From: UMGS1696 sp964623635
GTDB taxonomy: Bacteria > Bacillota > Clostridia > Oscillospirales > CAG-272
Length of the DNA stretch: 64,000 nucleotides
Assembly (NCBI GenBank): GCA_964623635.1
Contig: CAZUUA010000001.1
Coordinates: 124,001 to 188,000 of the forward strand
Reading direction: 5' to 3'
The notes under the pieces were generated by a model, which was not told the DNA's origin, searched no databases, and worked only from the letters and a program-made list of their open reading frames with translations. Positions 1 to 7,631 of the stretch are shown piece after piece (positions within the stretch are counted from its first letter, which is position 1; each line of letters begins with the position of its first letter). A program made the translations under genes and the position numbers.

Positions 1-377
1 CGGTCGGCTTGCCAGATGGGTGTGATGGTCACGTCCAATAGCTCCTCGGTCAGGAGATTTCGTGTGTATACCGCATCGCTGTAGCTGTCGCCCGTTTGCT
101 CGGCATACCAGATCTCGTTTGCCTCTGCGTTGATCTTGGAGTAGAAATGTGCGCCGGGCTGGATGGCCATGATGCGGTATTCATATCCACCGTAGCTGGT
201 GTCTGCATAGACGCTCTGGGTCTGGGCGGTCAACGTGTTGGCGGTGTTGGTCTCTTCTGCGGGTGTGGTGTCCGTGGTCGGTGTGGTGTCTTCCACGGTC
301 GTCTTCCCGCAGGCGGAGATCCCGCAGGCGGAAAGCAACAGAGCCAAAAGACAAAGGATCGCTACATGTTTTTTCAT
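1..377 (-). CDS. Solute-binding-like lipoprotein, N-terminal part (runs off left edge)
   Basis: Only the first 125 codons are in the window. The frame starts at ATG 377 behind a GAGAGG ribosome site. Residues 1-18 form a lipoprotein signal with lipobox LSAC (Cys18). A Thr/Glu-rich linker follows (about residues 22-50), and then the start of a folded domain (YGGYEYRIM). The same order of lipobox, acidic Thr-rich linker and a strand with an RI pair is seen in the lipoprotein at 3493-4959. I therefore infer the same class of extracellular receptor, probably for sugars or oligosaccharides. No permease or ATPase lies beside it in the window. The family assignment rests on this resemblance only. 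Confidence 0.6.
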   Translation of the reverse strand, partial: MKKHVAILCLLALLLSACGISACGKTTVEDTTPTTDTTPAEETNTANTLTAQTQSVYADTSYGGYEYRIMAIQPGAHFYSKINAEANEIWYAEQTGDSYSDAVYTRNLLTEELLDVTITPIWQAD

Positions 378-399
378 ATGTATACCTCTCTTTTTGATA

Positions 400-433
400 A
401 AACAAGAGCATGGATACCATATGACCCATGCTC
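400..433 (-). terminator. Intrinsic terminator of the repeat-protein gene
   Basis: Read on the minus strand, GAGCATGG (426-433) pairs with CCATGCTC (405-412) around a 13-base loop and is followed by TTGTTTT. It lies 30 bases after the stop at 463 and before the next minus-strand gene (start 377), so it separates the two transcription units. Confidence 0.75.
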
Positions 434-462
434 TGCTGTAACCCAAATATGGGTTTGTTTAA

Positions 463-1035
463 TTACTTGCTCAGAGAAACAGTCTCGAAGGAGATGCTGT
501 CTACTACGAAGCTGCCTTCGCCGTTGGACAGGTCGATCCGCATGTTGGACAGGATACCGGTCCACAGCTCGTTGCCGGCGGTCTCGATCACGATCTCATT
601 TTCACCAGCTACGCAGGTAGCCTTGAAGGAACCGGCTTCGCTGTAACTGGGGTTGGCTTCGTTGGTGAAGAAGATCTGGAAGCTGGTGTTATCGGTGTTG
701 TTGGTGTACTTAACACGGATCACATCGATATCATCGCAATTCAGACCAAATGCTTCGGGGGCGTTGATGTTGGGGTCGCCGCCGATAGAGGTAACGGTGA
801 GCTTGCCATCAGCCAGAACAGCTTCTTCAGTGGTGCCGCCGGCTACCCAAACAGTGGATTCGCCGTCAAAGTTTTCGGTGTATACAGGGGTGTATACCAG
901 CTTGGGTGTGTAGAGCACTTCGATATCCATGGGAACCTGGATGTTCTTCAGCTTTACGCTGTTGGCAGGACCATAGCTTACGCCGTTCACTAGAATGTCA
1001 GCAACCTCATAGCCGTCGTTGGCCTTATGTATTGC
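463..1035 (-). pseudogene. 3' half of the secreted repeat protein, cut off by an in-frame TAA
   Basis: This stretch continues in exactly the same frame as the gene at 1036-1857, after its TAA stop at 1036-1038. It opens with a second copy of the InlB-like repeat (GYEVADILVNGVSYGP then KLKNIQVPMDIEV). A C-terminal beta-rich domain of about 130 residues follows (NFDGESTVWV ... FVVDSISFETVSLSK). A GTG at 990 could start a 175-residue product, but it lies inside the repeat domain, has no ribosome site and no signal peptide. The likeliest reading is one ancestral gene, 463-1857, interrupted by a nonsense codon or by mis-assembly of the adjacent low-complexity repeat. Confidence 0.65.
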
Positions 1036-1404
1036 TTATTCAGCTTCAGCTTCGGTTTCTACTTCGGCAGCTTCGGCAGCTTCAGCTTCAGCTTCGGTTT
1101 CTACTTCGGCAGCTTCGGTTTCAGCTTCGGCAACTTCGGTTTCAACTTCGGCAACTTCAGCTTCAGCTTCGGCAACTTCGGTTTCTACTTCGGCAGCTTC
1201 GGTTTCAGCTTCAACAACTTCAACTTCGGCTTCAACAACTTCGGTTTCTGCAACAGTCTCAACAGCTTCTTCTTCCACAACGATGGGAGCGAACACAACT
1301 TCGATGTCCATGGAAACCTGGATGTTCTTCAGCTTTACGCTGTAAGCAGGACCGTAGCTTACGCCGTTGACCAGGATGTCAGCGATCTCATAGCCTTCGT
1401 TGGC
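917..1404. repeat. Pair of 107-bp direct repeats coding for the InlB-like unit
   Basis: Positions 917-1023 and 1298-1404 are close copies (for example CCTGGATGTTCTTCAGCTTT and GCTTACGCCGTT occur in both). Each encodes the GYE..DILVNGVSYGP..KLKNIQV unit. The left copy breaks off abruptly at 1023, next to the Glu/Ala repeat, where the in-frame stop sits. The right copy continues into a normal domain. Confidence 0.8.
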
Positions 1405-1857
1405 AGTGATGTTGAAGGTACGGGAAGAGGTGCAGGCAGCAAAGAACTTAGCAGGAACGCTAACAGTGCCGTTTTCGCCGGCGTCAACGGTGATGGTGAC
1501 CTGTCTGGGGAATGCAAAGGGTACGGTTACACCGAACTTATAGCCATACTCATGATTGGCATTGTTGCTGACTCTTGCAGCGGGTACCGGATTTTCCTTA
1601 TCGCCATTACCGAAATTATAGCCGTTACCAAAGGCGGTAACATACAGGGGAGCGGTCTTGGGAGTGTTCACATCGTCGATCACCAGCAGATCTACGATCT
1701 CCTTCTTTTCTTCGGCAACAACTTCTTCAACGGCAACGACTTCAACAGCAGCATCTCCTTCTGCAGAGATGAGCACAACATCGTCATCTGCCACGATAGC
1801 AGTAGCAGAGGCCAGCATCATCAGAGCTGCCAGGCACAGGGTCATAAACTTTTTCAT
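1036..1857 (-). CDS. Secreted acidic repeat protein (truncated by in-frame stop)
   Basis: This 273-residue product begins with a clear Sec signal (MKKFMTLCLAALMMLASATA, cleavage near residue 23). Residues 24-55 are acidic. Residues about 70-185 hold a beta domain that ends in an InlB/bacterial-repeat-like unit (ITANEGYEIADILVNGVSYGP, KLKNIQVSMDIEVVF). From about residue 190 the protein is almost only Glu, Ala, Val and Thr (motifs VEAE, EVETE). It has a TTGACA/TATAAT promoter and a GGAGG ribosome site. Its frame stops inside the Glu/Ala tract while the next codons resume a recognisable domain. The role is unknown. A surface-exposed or cell-wall-associated protein is plausible. Confidence 0.7.
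   Translation of the reverse strand: MKKFMTLCLAALMMLASATAIVADDDVVLISAEGDAAVEVVAVEEVVAEEKKEIVDLLVIDDVNTPKTAPLYVTAFGNGYNFGNGDKENPVPAARVSNNANHEYGYKFGVTVPFAFPRQVTITVDAGENGTVSVPAKFFAACTSSRTFNITANEGYEIADILVNGVSYGPAYSVKLKNIQVSMDIEVVFAPIVVEEEAVETVAETEVVEAEVEVVEAETEAAEVETEVAEAEAEVAEVETEVAEAETEAAEVETEAEAEAAEAAEVETEAEAE
1039..1257. repeat. Low-complexity GCTTCGG/GCTTCAG tandem array
   Basis: The plus strand is a nearly unbroken series of 6-7 base units such as GCTTCGG, GCTTCAG and TACTTCGGCA. A longer period near 42 bases is also visible (the block starting at 1041 recurs at 1083). On the coding strand it encodes the (EAE/VET)n tail. Arrays of this kind vary in copy number and are often collapsed in short-read assemblies. 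Confidence 0.85.
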
Positions 1858-1933
1858 GATGAAAATCCTCCATACAAATTTTCATAATATGAATTGACTT
1901 TGCATTCTATATGAACAGAATGCTTCTTTTGAA

Positions 1934-1962
1934 ATTATACCATAATTCCCCAGCTATGTCAA
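1934..1962 (-). promoter_or_regulatory. Sigma-A promoter of the repeat-protein gene
   Basis: On the minus strand TTGACA (1957-1962) and TATAAT (1934-1939) are separated by 17 bases. The leader downstream contains a hairpin with arms GCATTCT and AGAATGC (1902-1923), then GGAGG before ATG 1857. Confidence 0.85.
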
Positions 1963-2017
1963 GGTATATAGGAAAATTATTTATAAGAAAATCCATTTTT
2001 TCGTTTCCGTCGGCGCA

Positions 2018-2773
2018 TTAGCCGATCCAGGTGGAGACGAGCCGCCAGCCGTTGATGAGGATGATCACACCGCCAACGATGCCCAACAGTGGTTTCACCG
2101 GCAGCTTCCGACAGAGAATAGCACCCACAGGCGCAGCCAGGATCCCACCAACGATCAGCCCTGCCATGGAGGAGAGCAGGGAAGACAGATCCGGCAGCGT
2201 TGCAATGAAGACCAGACTTTCACCAAGGGTCACAAAAAATTCTGCCGTGTTCACGGAGCCAATGGTCTTGCGCACATCGTGGTTGGCCGCCACCAAGGTA
2301 GACGTGACCACCGGTCCCCAGCCACCGCCGCCAAGGGAATCCGAAAAACCACCGAGCATGGCCAGAGGACACACCCAGAATCCCAGGGGCTTGGCACCTT
2401 CTTCGGTATCCTTTTTGAAGATCTTCGACACGATCACGCAGCCCATGACCACCAGATAGGCACTGATCAAAGGCGACAGGATCCGGTCGTCCACGGAGGT
2501 TAGCACATACGCACCCAGACAGCCGCCGAGCACACCGGGGATCGCCAGCCGCCACAGCAGACCGTTGTTCACGTTTTTCATGGAGAAATGGGAAATGCCC
2601 GAGGCAAGGGTCGTGAAGATCTCTGCCACGTGTACACAGGCCGACGACAGAGCAGAGCTGATCCCGGCGGTGCGCAGAAAGGTAGAGCAGCTCACGCCAT
2701 AGGCCATGCCCAGGGTGCCGTCGATGAGCTGTGCAGCGATCCCCACCAAAAGACATATGAAAAAGGTTTTCAT
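2018..2773 (-). CDS. TSUP-family (TauE/SafE) membrane exporter
   Basis: This protein of 251 residues is the usual length for the TauE/SafE (TSUP) family, which exports sulfite, sulfoacetate or related organic anions. It is almost wholly hydrophobic with seven to eight predicted membrane segments arranged as two half-repeats. The glycine-rich loops GIAAQLIDGTLGMAYG (near residue 12) and GFSDSLGGGGWGPVV (near residue 140) match the two family signature regions. A strong AAGGAG precedes ATG 2773, and it has its own promoter. It stands alone between secreted-protein genes, so its substrate cannot be inferred from context. Confidence 0.85.
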   Translation of the reverse strand: MKTFFICLLVGIAAQLIDGTLGMAYGVSCSTFLRTAGISSALSSACVHVAEIFTTLASGISHFSMKNVNNGLLWRLAIPGVLGGCLGAYVLTSVDDRILSPLISAYLVVMGCVIVSKIFKKDTEEGAKPLGFWVCPLAMLGGFSDSLGGGGWGPVVTSTLVAANHDVRKTIGSVNTAEFFVTLGESLVFIATLPDLSSLLSSMAGLIVGGILAAPVGAILCRKLPVKPLLGIVGGVIILINGWRLVSTWIG

Positions 2774-2813
2774 GATATGAAACTCCTTATAATACCTATA
2801 TTGGATTTTCTAT

Positions 2814-2842
2814 ATTCTATCACCATCGCCGAGCAAAGTCAA
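2814..2842 (-). promoter_or_regulatory. Promoter of the TSUP gene
   Basis: On the minus strand TTGACT (2837-2842) and TAGAAT (2814-2819) are 17 bases apart. They lie about 40 bases upstream of ATG 2773. Confidence 0.6.
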
Positions 2843-2932
2843 CGGTGACAGACAAGGTAAGGACGGAAAACGACAAGGATGGGGAAAAATCGGATATGCC
2901 GTAACCGTTTTGTGAACATTTATTTTGCCCTC

Positions 2933-2961
2933 TTGCAATCGAAAAAAAAGTGTGTTATAAT
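2933..2961 (+). promoter_or_regulatory. Sigma-A promoter of a small-ORF transcript
   Basis: TTGCAA (2933-2938) and TATAAT (2956-2961) are separated by 17 bases. Transcription would start near 2968 and run to the terminator at 3417-3461, giving an RNA of about 490 bases. Confidence 0.8.
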
Positions 2962-2993
2962 GGGATATCCCAAAAAATATGTGAGGTGAGAAC

Positions 2994-3104
2994 ATGGACA
3001 GCAGCAGTTGCCGAGCGGAACAAAGCAAGATGGTGTGCCGTATGGGTAGAAGTGCGGTCTGTCTGTGTTTTTTGTCATTGACTGATCGTCACCTATATAG
3101 ATAG
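2994..3104 (+). CDS. Short leader ORF (36 codons)
   Basis: ATG 2994 follows GAGGTGAG by a normal spacing and lies about 26 bases after the predicted transcript start. The 36-residue product (MDSSSCRAEQSKMVCRMGRS then AVCLCFLSLTDRHLYR) has four Cys and six Arg and resembles no family I know. Its place, first on the transcript and just ahead of a hairpin with a U-run (3113-3192), fits a regulatory leader peptide. It may equally be a small protein. No signal or membrane segment is convincing. Confidence 0.45.
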   Translation: MDSSSCRAEQSKMVCRMGRSAVCLCFLSLTDRHLYR

Positions 3105-3112
3105 AGCGGACA

Positions 3113-3192
3113 CCATTGTTTGTTTTCCTGCGGCTCTGCACGACCCTTGCCATCGGACGTGCAGACAGAACGATTGCGGACAATGGATTTTT
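3113..3192 (+). promoter_or_regulatory. Structured leader with terminator-like hairpin (putative attenuator)
   Basis: CCATTGT (3113-3119) pairs with ACAATGG (3180-3186). Inside this an 8-bp helix forms between TCTGCACG (3135-3142) and CGTGCAGA (3158-3165). The outer stem is followed by ATTTTTTAT. This could terminate transcription between the 36-codon leader ORF and the 51-codon gene at 3259. It matches no riboswitch class that I can recognise by eye. Confidence 0.5.
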
Positions 3193-3258
3193 TATACCCG
3201 TCGATAAAACAAATGTTCTGTACGCGCGCCTGTGGTCAAAAAGCACAGGAGGTGCAAG

Positions 3259-3414
3259 ATGCAGATGAACAAGACGATCGGAATGTGCTATTCCGAGGAG
3301 ACCATTGGTTTCCGGATGACGGAGAACTATATCGCCATTTCGCCGACTGCCACCATCAAAGAGGCTATGTCCACTGTGGTACGGCAGGCGGCAGACATGA
3401 TGAAAGCAATATAA
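3259..3414 (+). CDS. Small hypothetical protein, 51 residues
   Basis: ATG 3259 follows a perfect AGGAGG at 3248-3253 with normal spacing. A second in-frame ATG is two codons later. The product begins MQMNKTIGMCYSEETIGFRM and continues TENYIAISPTATIKEAMSTV, ending in MMKAI. It looks soluble with an amphipathic helix near the C-terminus. The segment ISPTATIKEAMS recalls the opening of CBS domains, but it is far too short to be one. It has its own promoter, a structured leader and a strong terminator, so it is very likely expressed. No function can be given. Confidence 0.55.
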   Translation: MQMNKTIGMCYSEETIGFRMTENYIAISPTATIKEAMSTVVRQAADMMKAI

Positions 3415-3416
3415 AA

Positions 3417-3461
3417 GATCCACAGACAAATGTACGATCGCATTGTCTGTGGATTTTTTTG
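3417..3461 (+). terminator. Strong intrinsic terminator of the small-gene unit
   Basis: ATCCACAGACAA (3418-3429) pairs perfectly with TTGTCTGTGGAT (3443-3454) and is followed by seven T. It begins directly after the stop at 3414. It may also stop minus-strand transcription weakly after the lipoprotein gene at 3493. Confidence 0.9.
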
Positions 3462-3492
3462 TATTATCTTACTTCTAACTTCTGACTTTCCC

Positions 3493-4959
3493 TTATCCCA
3501 GATAGGTGTCGATCAGCTCGTCCAGGGCTTTCTGGTAGCTCTTTTCCTTGGCCTGGTATCGGGATGCAAAGGTGCCGGTGGGGTCACGGAAGATCTGCCC
3601 GATGCCTTCCAGCGCATAGGAGTGCAGGGTAGCAAAATCAAAATATACCCCTTCCAAAATGATGTCCAGCACGTCAGCCACGTATTGGTCACGTGCCAGC
3701 TTTTCCTTCAGGATCGTGTTGAAATACACATCCGTCACCTTCCGGTAGGATTCGGCGGCAAAGGCTTCTAAGAACGCACCGGTGGTGTCTGCCTTGCTGT
3801 TGGTCACCGGAATGGCAAAGATCCGGGAAGCATCGTGGACCATGGTGCCGTATTCGGTCTGGTTTTCGTCATACTTGGGTGCCGGCAGTACGGCGTAGGC
3901 GCTTTCCATATCCCGGAAGTAGCTGGCGATACCGGCACGGAACGGCAGGAACAACAGCTTGTCTTCCTTCATCATCTCTACCCCCTGCAGCTCACCTTCC
4001 CAAGAGCCGGGCAGAATGAAGGTGCCCTTGTTCTCGTTCAGCAGCTTGTAGACCTTCTCATACAGACCCACCGCACGTTCGTTGTTGATGGCAAGATGGG
4101 GCAGACCTGCGTCGTCGTATTCCGTGAACACCATCCGTGCGCCGCCCACCAGATAGTCGGTCTGGCTGATCTTGTGGGACGCATAGCCGAAGATGTCTCC
4201 GTCGTCTGCTGTGCCGTTGCCGTTGGTGTCTTGGTACACGGCTTCGGCGGTGCTGTGGAGCAGATCAAAGGTCCAGTCCCCGGCCAGCACCGTCTCGTAC
4301 AGGGAATCGATGCTGTCCACGGCGTTCTCGTACACGGCACTGTTCACAAAGATCACACCCATGGCCCGCAGCATGGAAATGGTAGCGTCCCCACAGAGGT
4401 AGTAGGCACGCCGGTCACCCAAAGCGGAGTTTTCCAAAAAGTCTTGGTTCCACCATGGTGCAGTCAGATCCAGATAGGGCATCTCATATACGTTCCGGTA
4501 CAGCCCCATGGTGGATTGCTGCATGAGCTGCCACTGTCTGTCCAGGATCAGGTCATAGTCGTCCACCCCGGCGGTGATGGCGGTCTGTGCCAGCTTCGAA
4601 GGCTCCGTATCGGTGATGGTGTCGTCGATCCGGACGTTCAGTCGTTCCTCTACCGTTGTCTGCCGGGCGTAGATGGCGGAGCACAGAGCCTCACCGTTGT
4701 CCTCTTCCACGTAGATCTCATCGTCATGTTCATCGGATTTGAACTGGATGATCCGGATGCTCTCACCGGCAAAGTCCAGCTCGTCCGGCAGAGAGTCCGG
4801 CGTGTTGGCACGGGTCAGCTCCGTCTCTACAGCGGTGGTGTCGGCGGCGGTCGTGTCATCGGTGGGTTTCGTCTCGGTCTCGGTGGCAGCACAGGAGAAT
4901 AGAACGGGAGATGTGAGCAGTGCTGCCAGCAGGGTAGCCAGAATGCGTCTGTGCTTCAT
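3493..4959 (-). CDS. Extracellular solute-binding lipoprotein
   Basis: ATG 4959 was chosen because it follows GGAGGA directly and opens a lipoprotein signal (MKHRRILATLLAALLTSPVL, lipobox LFSC, Cys23). Further-upstream in-frame starts give no signal. The 488-residue length fits ABC-type sugar receptors. After an acidic Thr-rich linker (residues 24-55) comes the first strand (GESIRIIQF). Near residue 260 a calcium-loop-like DTNGNGTADDGD appears, as in many clostridial sugar receptors. It is probably anchored outside the membrane to capture a carbohydrate. No permease genes adjoin it, so it may serve a transporter encoded elsewhere. It resembles the partial lipoprotein at 1-377. Confidence 0.75.
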   Translation of the reverse strand: MKHRRILATLLAALLTSPVLFSCAATETETKPTDDTTAADTTAVETELTRANTPDSLPDELDFAGESIRIIQFKSDEHDDEIYVEEDNGEALCSAIYARQTTVEERLNVRIDDTITDTEPSKLAQTAITAGVDDYDLILDRQWQLMQQSTMGLYRNVYEMPYLDLTAPWWNQDFLENSALGDRRAYYLCGDATISMLRAMGVIFVNSAVYENAVDSIDSLYETVLAGDWTFDLLHSTAEAVYQDTNGNGTADDGDIFGYASHKISQTDYLVGGARMVFTEYDDAGLPHLAINNERAVGLYEKVYKLLNENKGTFILPGSWEGELQGVEMMKEDKLLFLPFRAGIASYFRDMESAYAVLPAPKYDENQTEYGTMVHDASRIFAIPVTNSKADTTGAFLEAFAAESYRKVTDVYFNTILKEKLARDQYVADVLDIILEGVYFDFATLHSYALEGIGQIFRDPTGTFASRYQAKEKSYQKALDELIDTYLG

Positions 4960-4997
4960 AATGCGTCCTCCATGCATATAGCAAAAATCATGCATCC

Positions 4998-5026
4998 AGT
5001 ATACACGATTGGCACCTGTTTGTCTA
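4998..5026 (-). promoter_or_regulatory. Promoter of the solute-binding lipoprotein gene
   Basis: On the minus strand TAGACA (5021-5026) and TATACT (4998-5003) are 17 bases apart, about 40 bases upstream of ATG 4959. The rest of the 4960-5382 interval holds the rny terminator and the 17-bp tandem repeats. I see no gene in it. Confidence 0.7.
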
Positions 5027-5102
5027 CCGCTTTTTTGATTTTTGGGAAAGATGCACAACAAATTCTCCGTTTTGCATAAGTGCTGCATAGGCGAATATCG
5101 CA

Positions 5103-5143
5103 GCAAAAAAGCACCGCATCTTCGGTTGGGAAGACACGGTGCT
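5103..5143 (-). terminator. Intrinsic terminator downstream of rny
   Basis: On the minus strand AGCACCGTGTCTTC pairs with GAAGATGCGGTGCT (one mismatch) around CCAACC and is followed by six T. It lies about 240 bases beyond the rny stop, past the tandem repeats, so the repeats would be in the rny 3' untranslated region. Confidence 0.85.
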
Positions 5144-5299
5144 GTGCGCTGTACCTGGATCATCAAAAATTCTATATAAGACCACGAACGTGAATCACGC
5201 TTGCAGTATTCTATGCGAGCTTATAACAAAAGAGGAAGCGCTTGCCAAAATGGCTTGATTTGTGTGCATTGCTTTGTGTCCGCTTACATAGCGACACAT

Positions 5300-5392
5300 A
5301 CTTAGTGCGCCAATTTACTTGACCTGCCAAGTTACTTAGTGTGCCAAGTTACTTAGTGTGCCAAGTTACTTGGCGCGCCAATTTACTTGGCG
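5300..5392. repeat. Five and a half 17-bp tandem repeats overlapping the rny stop codon
   Basis: Units start at 5300, 5317, 5334, 5351, 5368 and 5385 (partial). The plus-strand consensus is ACTTAGTGTGCCAAGTT, with variants such as ACTTGGCGCGCCAATTT, which contains the palindrome TTGGCGCGCCAA. The partial last unit is the end of rny itself: its final codons GCC AAG and the TAA at 5383-5385 fall inside it. The array therefore looks like outward duplication of the rny 3' end. The units abut with no spacers, so this is not a CRISPR array. Confidence 0.9.
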
Positions 5393-6927
5393 TAGTCTAC
5401 CGCACGGCTTTCCCGGATGATGTTGACCTTGATCTGACCGGGGTATTCCAGCTCGCCTTCGATCTTGCGAACGATGTCACGAGCCACCAGCACCATCTGG
5501 TCGTCACTGACCGCTTCCGGCTTGACCATGATGCGGATCTCACGACCGGCCTGGATGGCGTAGGATTTTTCCACACAGTCGAACTCGTTGGCGATCTCTT
5601 CCAGTCTGGTGAGCCGCTTGATGTAGTTTTCCAGATTTTCCCGTCGAGCCCCCGGTCTGGCAGCGGAGATAGCGTCTGCGGCCTGAACGATGATGGCGGT
5701 GATGGTCTGGGGTTCTACGTCACCGTGGTGTGCCTCGATGGCGTGGATCACTTCCTTGGATTCCTTGAACTTCTTGGCGATCTCCACACCCAGCTGTACG
5801 TGGGAGCCTTCCACTTCTTGGGTTAGGGCCTTACCGATGTCATGGAGCAGCCCGGCTCGCTTGGCAAGGGTACTGTCGGCACCGATCTCATCGGCGATCA
5901 TACCGGACAAGAGGGAAACTTCAATGGAGTGTGCCAATACGTTCTGACCATAGCTGGTACGGAACTTCAGGCGACCCAGCAGCTTGATCAGCTCAGCCGG
6001 AATACCGTGGATGCCACACTCGAAGGTGGCTCTCTCGCCGGACTGCTTGATGGTCTGTTCCACTTCTCGGCGTGCCTTTTCCACCATTTCCTCGATGCGA
6101 GTAGGATGGATCCGGCCGTCCTGAATCAGCTTTTCCAGTGCCAGTCTGGCTACCTCACGGCGTACCGGGTCAAAGCTGGATACGGTGATGGCTTCCGGCG
6201 TGTCGTCGATGATCAGATCCACACCGGTCAAAGTCTCGATGGTGCGGATGTTCCGGCCTTCTCGACCGATGATCCGTCCCTTCATTTCCTCACCGGGCAG
6301 CGGCACCACCGATACGGTGATCTCCGATGCATGGTCTACGGCACAGCGCTGGATGGCGAAGGACAGGATCTCTTTTGCCTTTTCCTCGGCGTCTTCCTTG
6401 AACTGCTCCTCCAGCTCCGTGATCTTCATGGCCTTTTCGTGGGTGATCTCTGCCTCCAGCGCAGCAAGCAGCTGTGCCTTGGCTTCGTCTGCCGTCATGC
6501 CTGCCACTTCCTGCAAGGTCTCGAACTGCTTTTCCTTCAGCTCTTCGATCTCTTCGGTGCGTTCGGTGGCCTCCTTTAGCTTGGCAGTGAGCTTTTCGTC
6601 CTTCTTTTCCAGAGCCTCGGTCTTGCGATCCAGGATCTCTTCCTTCTGGGCGATGCGGCGTTCCTGCCGGGTGATCTCACTGCGTCTGTCCTTGACTTCC
6701 TTGTCGAACTCGTTCTTGGTGGCTAAGATCTCTTCCTTGGCTTCGATCAGCGCTTCCTTCTTTTTGGTGTCCGCTGCTTTGATGCCGTCTTCCAGGATCT
6801 TTCTGGCCTGCTGCTCAGCGGAGCCGATCTCAGCCTCTGCTACCTTTTTCCGGTGCAGCACGCCCAGAGCAAAGCCGCCGCCCAGTCCGCAGACCAGTGC
6901 GATGATCCCTGTGATGATATATCCCAT
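5383..6927 (-). CDS. rny: Ribonuclease Y
   Basis: RNase Y is the membrane-anchored endonuclease that starts mRNA decay in Firmicutes. ATG 6927 follows AAAGGAGG with normal spacing and gives 514 residues, the family length. In order: an N-terminal membrane helix (YIITGIIALVCGLGGGFALG), a long charged coiled coil (about residues 25-200), a KH RNA-binding domain with GRIIGREGRNIR (near 220), and an HD phosphohydrolase domain with LLHDIGKA (near 355) and EAHHGD. All expected motifs are intact. It has its own promoter and terminator. The reading frame ends inside a 17-bp tandem repeat, so copy changes there could alter the last residues. Confidence 0.97.
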   Translation of the reverse strand: MGYIITGIIALVCGLGGGFALGVLHRKKVAEAEIGSAEQQARKILEDGIKAADTKKKEALIEAKEEILATKNEFDKEVKDRRSEITRQERRIAQKEEILDRKTEALEKKDEKLTAKLKEATERTEEIEELKEKQFETLQEVAGMTADEAKAQLLAALEAEITHEKAMKITELEEQFKEDAEEKAKEILSFAIQRCAVDHASEITVSVVPLPGEEMKGRIIGREGRNIRTIETLTGVDLIIDDTPEAITVSSFDPVRREVARLALEKLIQDGRIHPTRIEEMVEKARREVEQTIKQSGERATFECGIHGIPAELIKLLGRLKFRTSYGQNVLAHSIEVSLLSGMIADEIGADSTLAKRAGLLHDIGKALTQEVEGSHVQLGVEIAKKFKESKEVIHAIEAHHGDVEPQTITAIIVQAADAISAARPGARRENLENYIKRLTRLEEIANEFDCVEKSYAIQAGREIRIMVKPEAVSDDQMVLVARDIVRKIEGELEYPGQIKVNIIRESRAVDYAK

Positions 6928-7118
6928 CTGGCACCTCCTTTTTTCATTTTGTGTAGAATTGTTCATAAATAAGCAACCTCTTCTCCGGGAAAACCGGGTC
7001 CTTGTCTCTTATCCGTATTTTGAGATATGAATACATATGTTCCGATCCGACTTGCAAATACGTCCAACCGATGGTACCGGCAAGTCCAAATAGGGGATGT
7101 GTATGCACACTTGTATTT

Positions 7119-7147
7119 ATTATAGCTTTTTTCGGTCGGAAAGTCAA
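7119..7147 (-). promoter_or_regulatory. Promoter of rny
   Basis: On the minus strand TTGACT (7142-7147) and TATAAT (7119-7124) are 17 bases apart. The leader to ATG 6927 is about 185 bases, long for this genome. I could not recognise a riboswitch in it. Confidence 0.8.
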
Positions 7148-7516
7148 GGTTTTTTTGTGCCATGCTGCATTTTTTCTTTGGAGGCGCCGGTGCTGTGGGC
7201 ATGGATCGGTGTCCAAGAGCCGACGAAAACGGGTGTATACAGCGTCTGAAAATGGTGAAATTCTACGTTGCGGACAAAATTGCAAGTGGGAATGTCTGGT
7301 TCCATGCGCAAGATGCACAAAATGTTGCGTTTGCGCTTGTTTTTATTCGGCGTGGATATATCGATATAGGTCGGTATAATCTCACGGTGTATACAAAGAA
7401 AATGCCGGAGAGGGAAAGAGATTCCGGCGAAAACGCATAAAGGAGCAGAAAACCCAAATACACGGGGAAATTGGCACCTTTTGCACCGGAAAACGACAAT
7501 TTCCAGGCAGCCCCAC
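7148..7516. other. Intergenic region without a recognised gene
   Basis: This stretch lies between the divergent rny and dehydrogenase promoters. Short open frames exist on both strands, but none has a ribosome site together with protein-like composition. A TATAAT at 7375-7380 and a small hairpin (GCCGG at 7406-7410 with CCGGC at 7425-7429) are present, with no clear transcript. A small RNA cannot be excluded. Confidence 0.4.
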
Positions 7517-7545
7517 TTGATTTTTGTCACAGAAAATAGTATAAT
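7517..7545 (+). promoter_or_regulatory. Promoter of the dehydrogenase-fumarase-Hdr-Flx-fumarate reductase unit
   Basis: TTGATT (7517-7522) and TATAAT (7540-7545) are 17 bases apart, 87 bases upstream of ATG 7632. It is the only clear promoter seen ahead of the eleven co-directional genes up to 19047. Confidence 0.8.
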
Positions 7546-7631
7546 AGATAATGTGATAAAATGCCACGGGATCGGTCGGCGAAATCCGGCGCGGAAACGG
7601 CATCATGCTAATACAAAGGAAGAGTGCGCAT

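Noticed and set aside
1027..1887. A plus-strand frame rich in Phe, Ser and Gly
   Set aside because: It is the antisense shadow of the repeat-protein gene, and its periodic text comes from the GCTTCGG array.
5300..5392. Possible CRISPR array
   Set aside because: The 17-bp units abut with no spacers and there are no cas genes. The same applies to the 18-bp units at 8578-8631.
7162..7440. A 92-codon plus-strand frame between rny and the dehydrogenase gene
   Set aside because: It has no ribosome site, its composition is not protein-like, and it overlaps the rny promoter side. No family is visible.
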